A stretch of DNA of 30,856 nt from a virus. Positions 29,218 through 30,856 of this stretch are shown here, piece after piece. Under the pieces are notes generated by a model. It was not told where the DNA came from. It searched no databases and saw only the letters and a list, made by a program, of their open reading frames with translations. The translations under genes were made by a program, and so were the position numbers. Each line of letters begins with the position of its first letter. Positions within the stretch are counted from its first letter, which is position 1. The stretch is taken from positions 1 to 30,856 of IMG/VR virus record IMGVR_UViG_3300020479_000002; one strand, 5' to 3'.

Positions 29218-29787
29218 ATGGATATTGACGGCAGCCTGAATGTCCTCGTGCCCATAGAGGATCCGGTGCAGGCGTTCTCGGCGCCACTTCCAGAATCGGT
29301 ATTCAAGGCCAGCTACCGGGTGCTCGCCCGGGCCAACGAGGAAATCTTCGGGCGCGGCATGAAAGCGGCCCTGCTCACCGGCCCACGCACGGCGGCCCTG
29401 GCGATCGCCGACGCGGGCAAGCGCATCGCCGAGGAAGACGGCAAGGAAGGAGACTCCGGCGCATCGGCATTTCTGGCCGAGGTGAAGCGGCTGACGACGA
29501 TCCTGGCGCCGACGGACGCGGGATTCGACATGCTGCCTGTGGATTCGGCTATCCAGGCTGGGAAGATCACCGCCGATGACTGGGGCGATGTGCTGGGTGC
29601 CCTCTGTTTTTTTACGCTCGGCTCGCAGTTCGAGACGAGGCGGGCGCGGGCCGGACTGCTGGACTTCCTGACTGGAGCCTTGAGCTGCTCGCTTACGCCG
29701 TTGAACTGCGAGGCTTTCGCGGATTCCTTGACGACATCGAAGCCGGAGCCTACGCCCAAGCCCAAAGCATCGTCGGTGCCTGTCTGA
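29218..29787 (+). CDS. tail assembly chaperone, short (G-like) form
   Basis: 189 aa. The protein is helical (VFKASYRVLARANEEIFGRG, SGASAFLAEVKRLTTILAPT), with a late ALCFFTLGSQFETRRARAGL and a proline/lysine-rich C-terminus (TTSKPEPTPKPKASSVPV) like other G-type chaperones. It lies between tube and tape measure genes, the conserved place for the chaperone pair. A run of seven T residues at 29607-29613 is in the correct phase to act as a -1 slippery site, yielding a longer fusion product. Confidence 0.8.
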   Translation: MDIDGSLNVLVPIEDPVQAFSAPLPESVFKASYRVLARANEEIFGRGMKAALLTGPRTAALAIADAGKRIAEEDGKEGDSGASAFLAEVKRLTTILAPTDAGFDMLPVDSAIQAGKITADDWGDVLGALCFFTLGSQFETRRARAGLLDFLTGALSCSLTPLNCEAFADSLTTSKPEPTPKPKASSVPV

Positions 29788-29924
29788 GGCAAGCGTCGAA
29801 GCGGCCAGAATTGCTGACGTTCGCCGCCAACGAATGCGGCATCGAGGGCGCGTACCAAGGGCCGCAGCAGTTCCGGTATCGGCACCTGCTGGATGAATTG
29901 AGGGGGATGCTTCATGGCGTTTAA
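29607..29924 (+). CDS. tail assembly chaperone, frameshifted C-terminal (T-like) part
   Basis: In the -1 frame the sequence is open from a TGA near 29577 to TAA at 29922-29924 and contains a protein-like segment LELLAYAVELRGFRGFLDDI, then IVGACLRQASKRPELLTFAA and GPQQFRYRHLLDELRGML. It has no ATG, GTG or TTG start before about 29810, so it should be reached by slippage. The heptamer T-TTT-TTT at 29607-29613 sits in the frame required for -1 frameshifting. The fused product would be about 235 aa. Its last bases overlap the tape measure start by eleven. Confidence 0.65.
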   Translation, partial: FFYARLAVRDEAGAGRTAGLPDWSLELLAYAVELRGFRGFLDDIEAGAYAQAQSIVGACLRQASKRPELLTFAANECGIEGAYQGPQQFRYRHLLDELRGMLHGV

Positions 29925-30856
29925 GTCCGTGATAGACATCGACGTTCAAGACGAGAAGTTCTCCGAGTTCCTGACCAAGTTCGAGAAGTTCAGCAAGGAC
30001 GCCAAGGACATTCCCGAGCCGTTCCAAAAGATGGACAAGAAGATCAGCGCGGCCCGAGACGGGTTCAGCAAACTTGGAGGCCATCTCAAGCGGCACATGC
30101 GCGAGAGCGCGGGGGCAACCAAGGACTTCACCGTCGAGCTGCACCACGCCGGGCAGCGCATGGCGACGCTCACGGCGCGCGTGAGCCAGGGCCGCAGCGA
30201 ACTCTCCAAGATGGGCGAGACGGGGCGTAAGACCTTCGGCATCATCGCCCGCGCGGGCAAGGATTTGTTCTCAGCCATTCCGTTGATCGGTGGTGCTGCA
30301 GCTGGGGCAGGGTTGGCTGCAGTCGAGCTGTACCGGCACCAGAGCAACACCATACTAAACCGCTACAAGAACGCCAAGTTCTTGGGCATGACGCCGGGAC
30401 AGGTCTCGGCCATCGACACGCAGTATCAGGGCGTGCTGGCGAACCCGGCGGCGTCTTTGGCGGCCATGCGCCAAGCGGAGTTCATGCCTTCCGCGCAGTC
30501 GTACTTCGCGCGCGCCATCGGACCCGGCTGGCAGAAAATGAGCCAGACGCAGTTGTTTGACGAAGCGTTGCGCAAAGCAAAGCACCTAGCTGATCACACG
30601 CGCACTAGTCTGCTTGGGGTCATGGATACCGTGCGCGGATTTCGTCCAATCGGTATCGGCGTAGAGAACCTAGCCATCCTCAAGCGCACGAGCTGGGCCA
30701 CCCTCAACGCCGATATCGCCAACGCGCACAAGCAGGCCGCCGCCATGAACTTCTCGGCCAAGACGGGCCGCGACATGACGAAGCTCGCCATCACGATCTC
30801 GCAGAAGGAAGTGGAACTCAGCACGGACCTGAGCCGCACGCTGGCGAAGGGTGCGC
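29914..30856 (+). CDS. tail tape measure protein, N-terminal part (runs off window)
   Basis: At least 314 codons from ATG 29914, which follows GAGGGGG. The N-terminal 90 residues are charged and helical (KFSEFLTKFEKFSKDAKDIP), followed by HHAGQRMATLTARVSQGRSE and a hydrophobic Gly/Ala segment at about residues 115-135 (FSAIPLIGGAAAGAGLAAVE), typical of tape measures. It sets tail length and is ejected with DNA. The open frame reaches the window end without a stop. Position after the chaperone pair confirms the call. Confidence 0.85.
   Translation, partial: MAFKSVIDIDVQDEKFSEFLTKFEKFSKDAKDIPEPFQKMDKKISAARDGFSKLGGHLKRHMRESAGATKDFTVELHHAGQRMATLTARVSQGRSELSKMGETGRKTFGIIARAGKDLFSAIPLIGGAAAGAGLAAVELYRHQSNTILNRYKNAKFLGMTPGQVSAIDTQYQGVLANPAASLAAMRQAEFMPSAQSYFARAIGPGWQKMSQTQLFDEALRKAKHLADHTRTSLLGVMDTVRGFRPIGIGVENLAILKRTSWATLNADIANAHKQAAAMNFSAKTGRDMTKLAITISQKEVELSTDLSRTLAKGA

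Overview
The window is the left and central part of an integrated temperate bacteriophage with a contractile tail (myovirus-type), read from its left attachment junction. It opens in the 3' half of a host tRNA-Thr (anticodon TGT). Fifteen bases past the encoded CCA, a tyrosine integrase gene ends, pointing towards the tRNA. This is the usual geometry of a prophage inserted in a tRNA 3' end. The right junction is not in the window, and the sequence runs out inside the tape measure gene. Host taxonomy cannot be fixed from phage genes alone. The fairly high GC, the strong AGGAGG-type ribosome binding sites and the lambda-like layout suggest a proteobacterium.

Left arm (63-8285, minus strand): one long, tightly packed early operon, with most genes joined by ATGA/GTGA-type 4-base overlaps. 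In transcription order it holds a 116-aa protein, a gene broken by an in-frame TGA, several small orphan proteins, a Cas4/AddB-like iron-sulfur exonuclease with a RecT-family annealase, a ParB-like 'NGQHR' protein, a MazG-like pyrophosphohydrolase, a winged-helix protein, four small unknowns, a Dam-type adenine methylase, an excisionase-like HTH protein and integrase.

Immunity region (8286-11496): an S24-peptidase (LexA/CI-like) repressor faces a Cro-like protein across three evenly spaced operator-like sites. Two matching sites lie in front of the left operon. The repressor transcript continues leftward through a small DUF3467-like gene and a coiled-coil membrane-anchored protein to a terminator, which makes these two genes candidate lysogen-expressed exclusion functions. 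Between the terminator and the left operators lies a convergent pair, a small protein and a DUF2335-type membrane protein broken by an in-frame TGA. A zinc-ribbon gene sits antisense between cro and cII.

Right early operon (10886-16234, plus strand): cro, cII-like, a lambda O-like initiator carrying seven 11-bp iterons and an AT-rich tract inside its gene (a probable origin), a helicase-loader-like protein, RusA, small cysteine-rich and winged-helix proteins, and a Q-like zinc-finger antiterminator. A perfect -35 box overlaps the Q stop codon and is a candidate late promoter.

Late operon (16329-end, plus strand): small and large terminase, portal, head morphogenesis protein, DUF2213 protease, scaffold, a structural protein, DUF2184 major capsid protein, connector and neck proteins, two tandem look-alike small proteins, a DUF3383 tail sheath with an extra beta-sandwich-like segment, tail tube, a tail assembly chaperone pair probably joined by -1 frameshifting at T7, and tape measure. 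A minus-strand gene for a secreted protein (a moron) interrupts the head genes. Two intrinsic terminators lie inside this operon, which fits Q-type antitermination.
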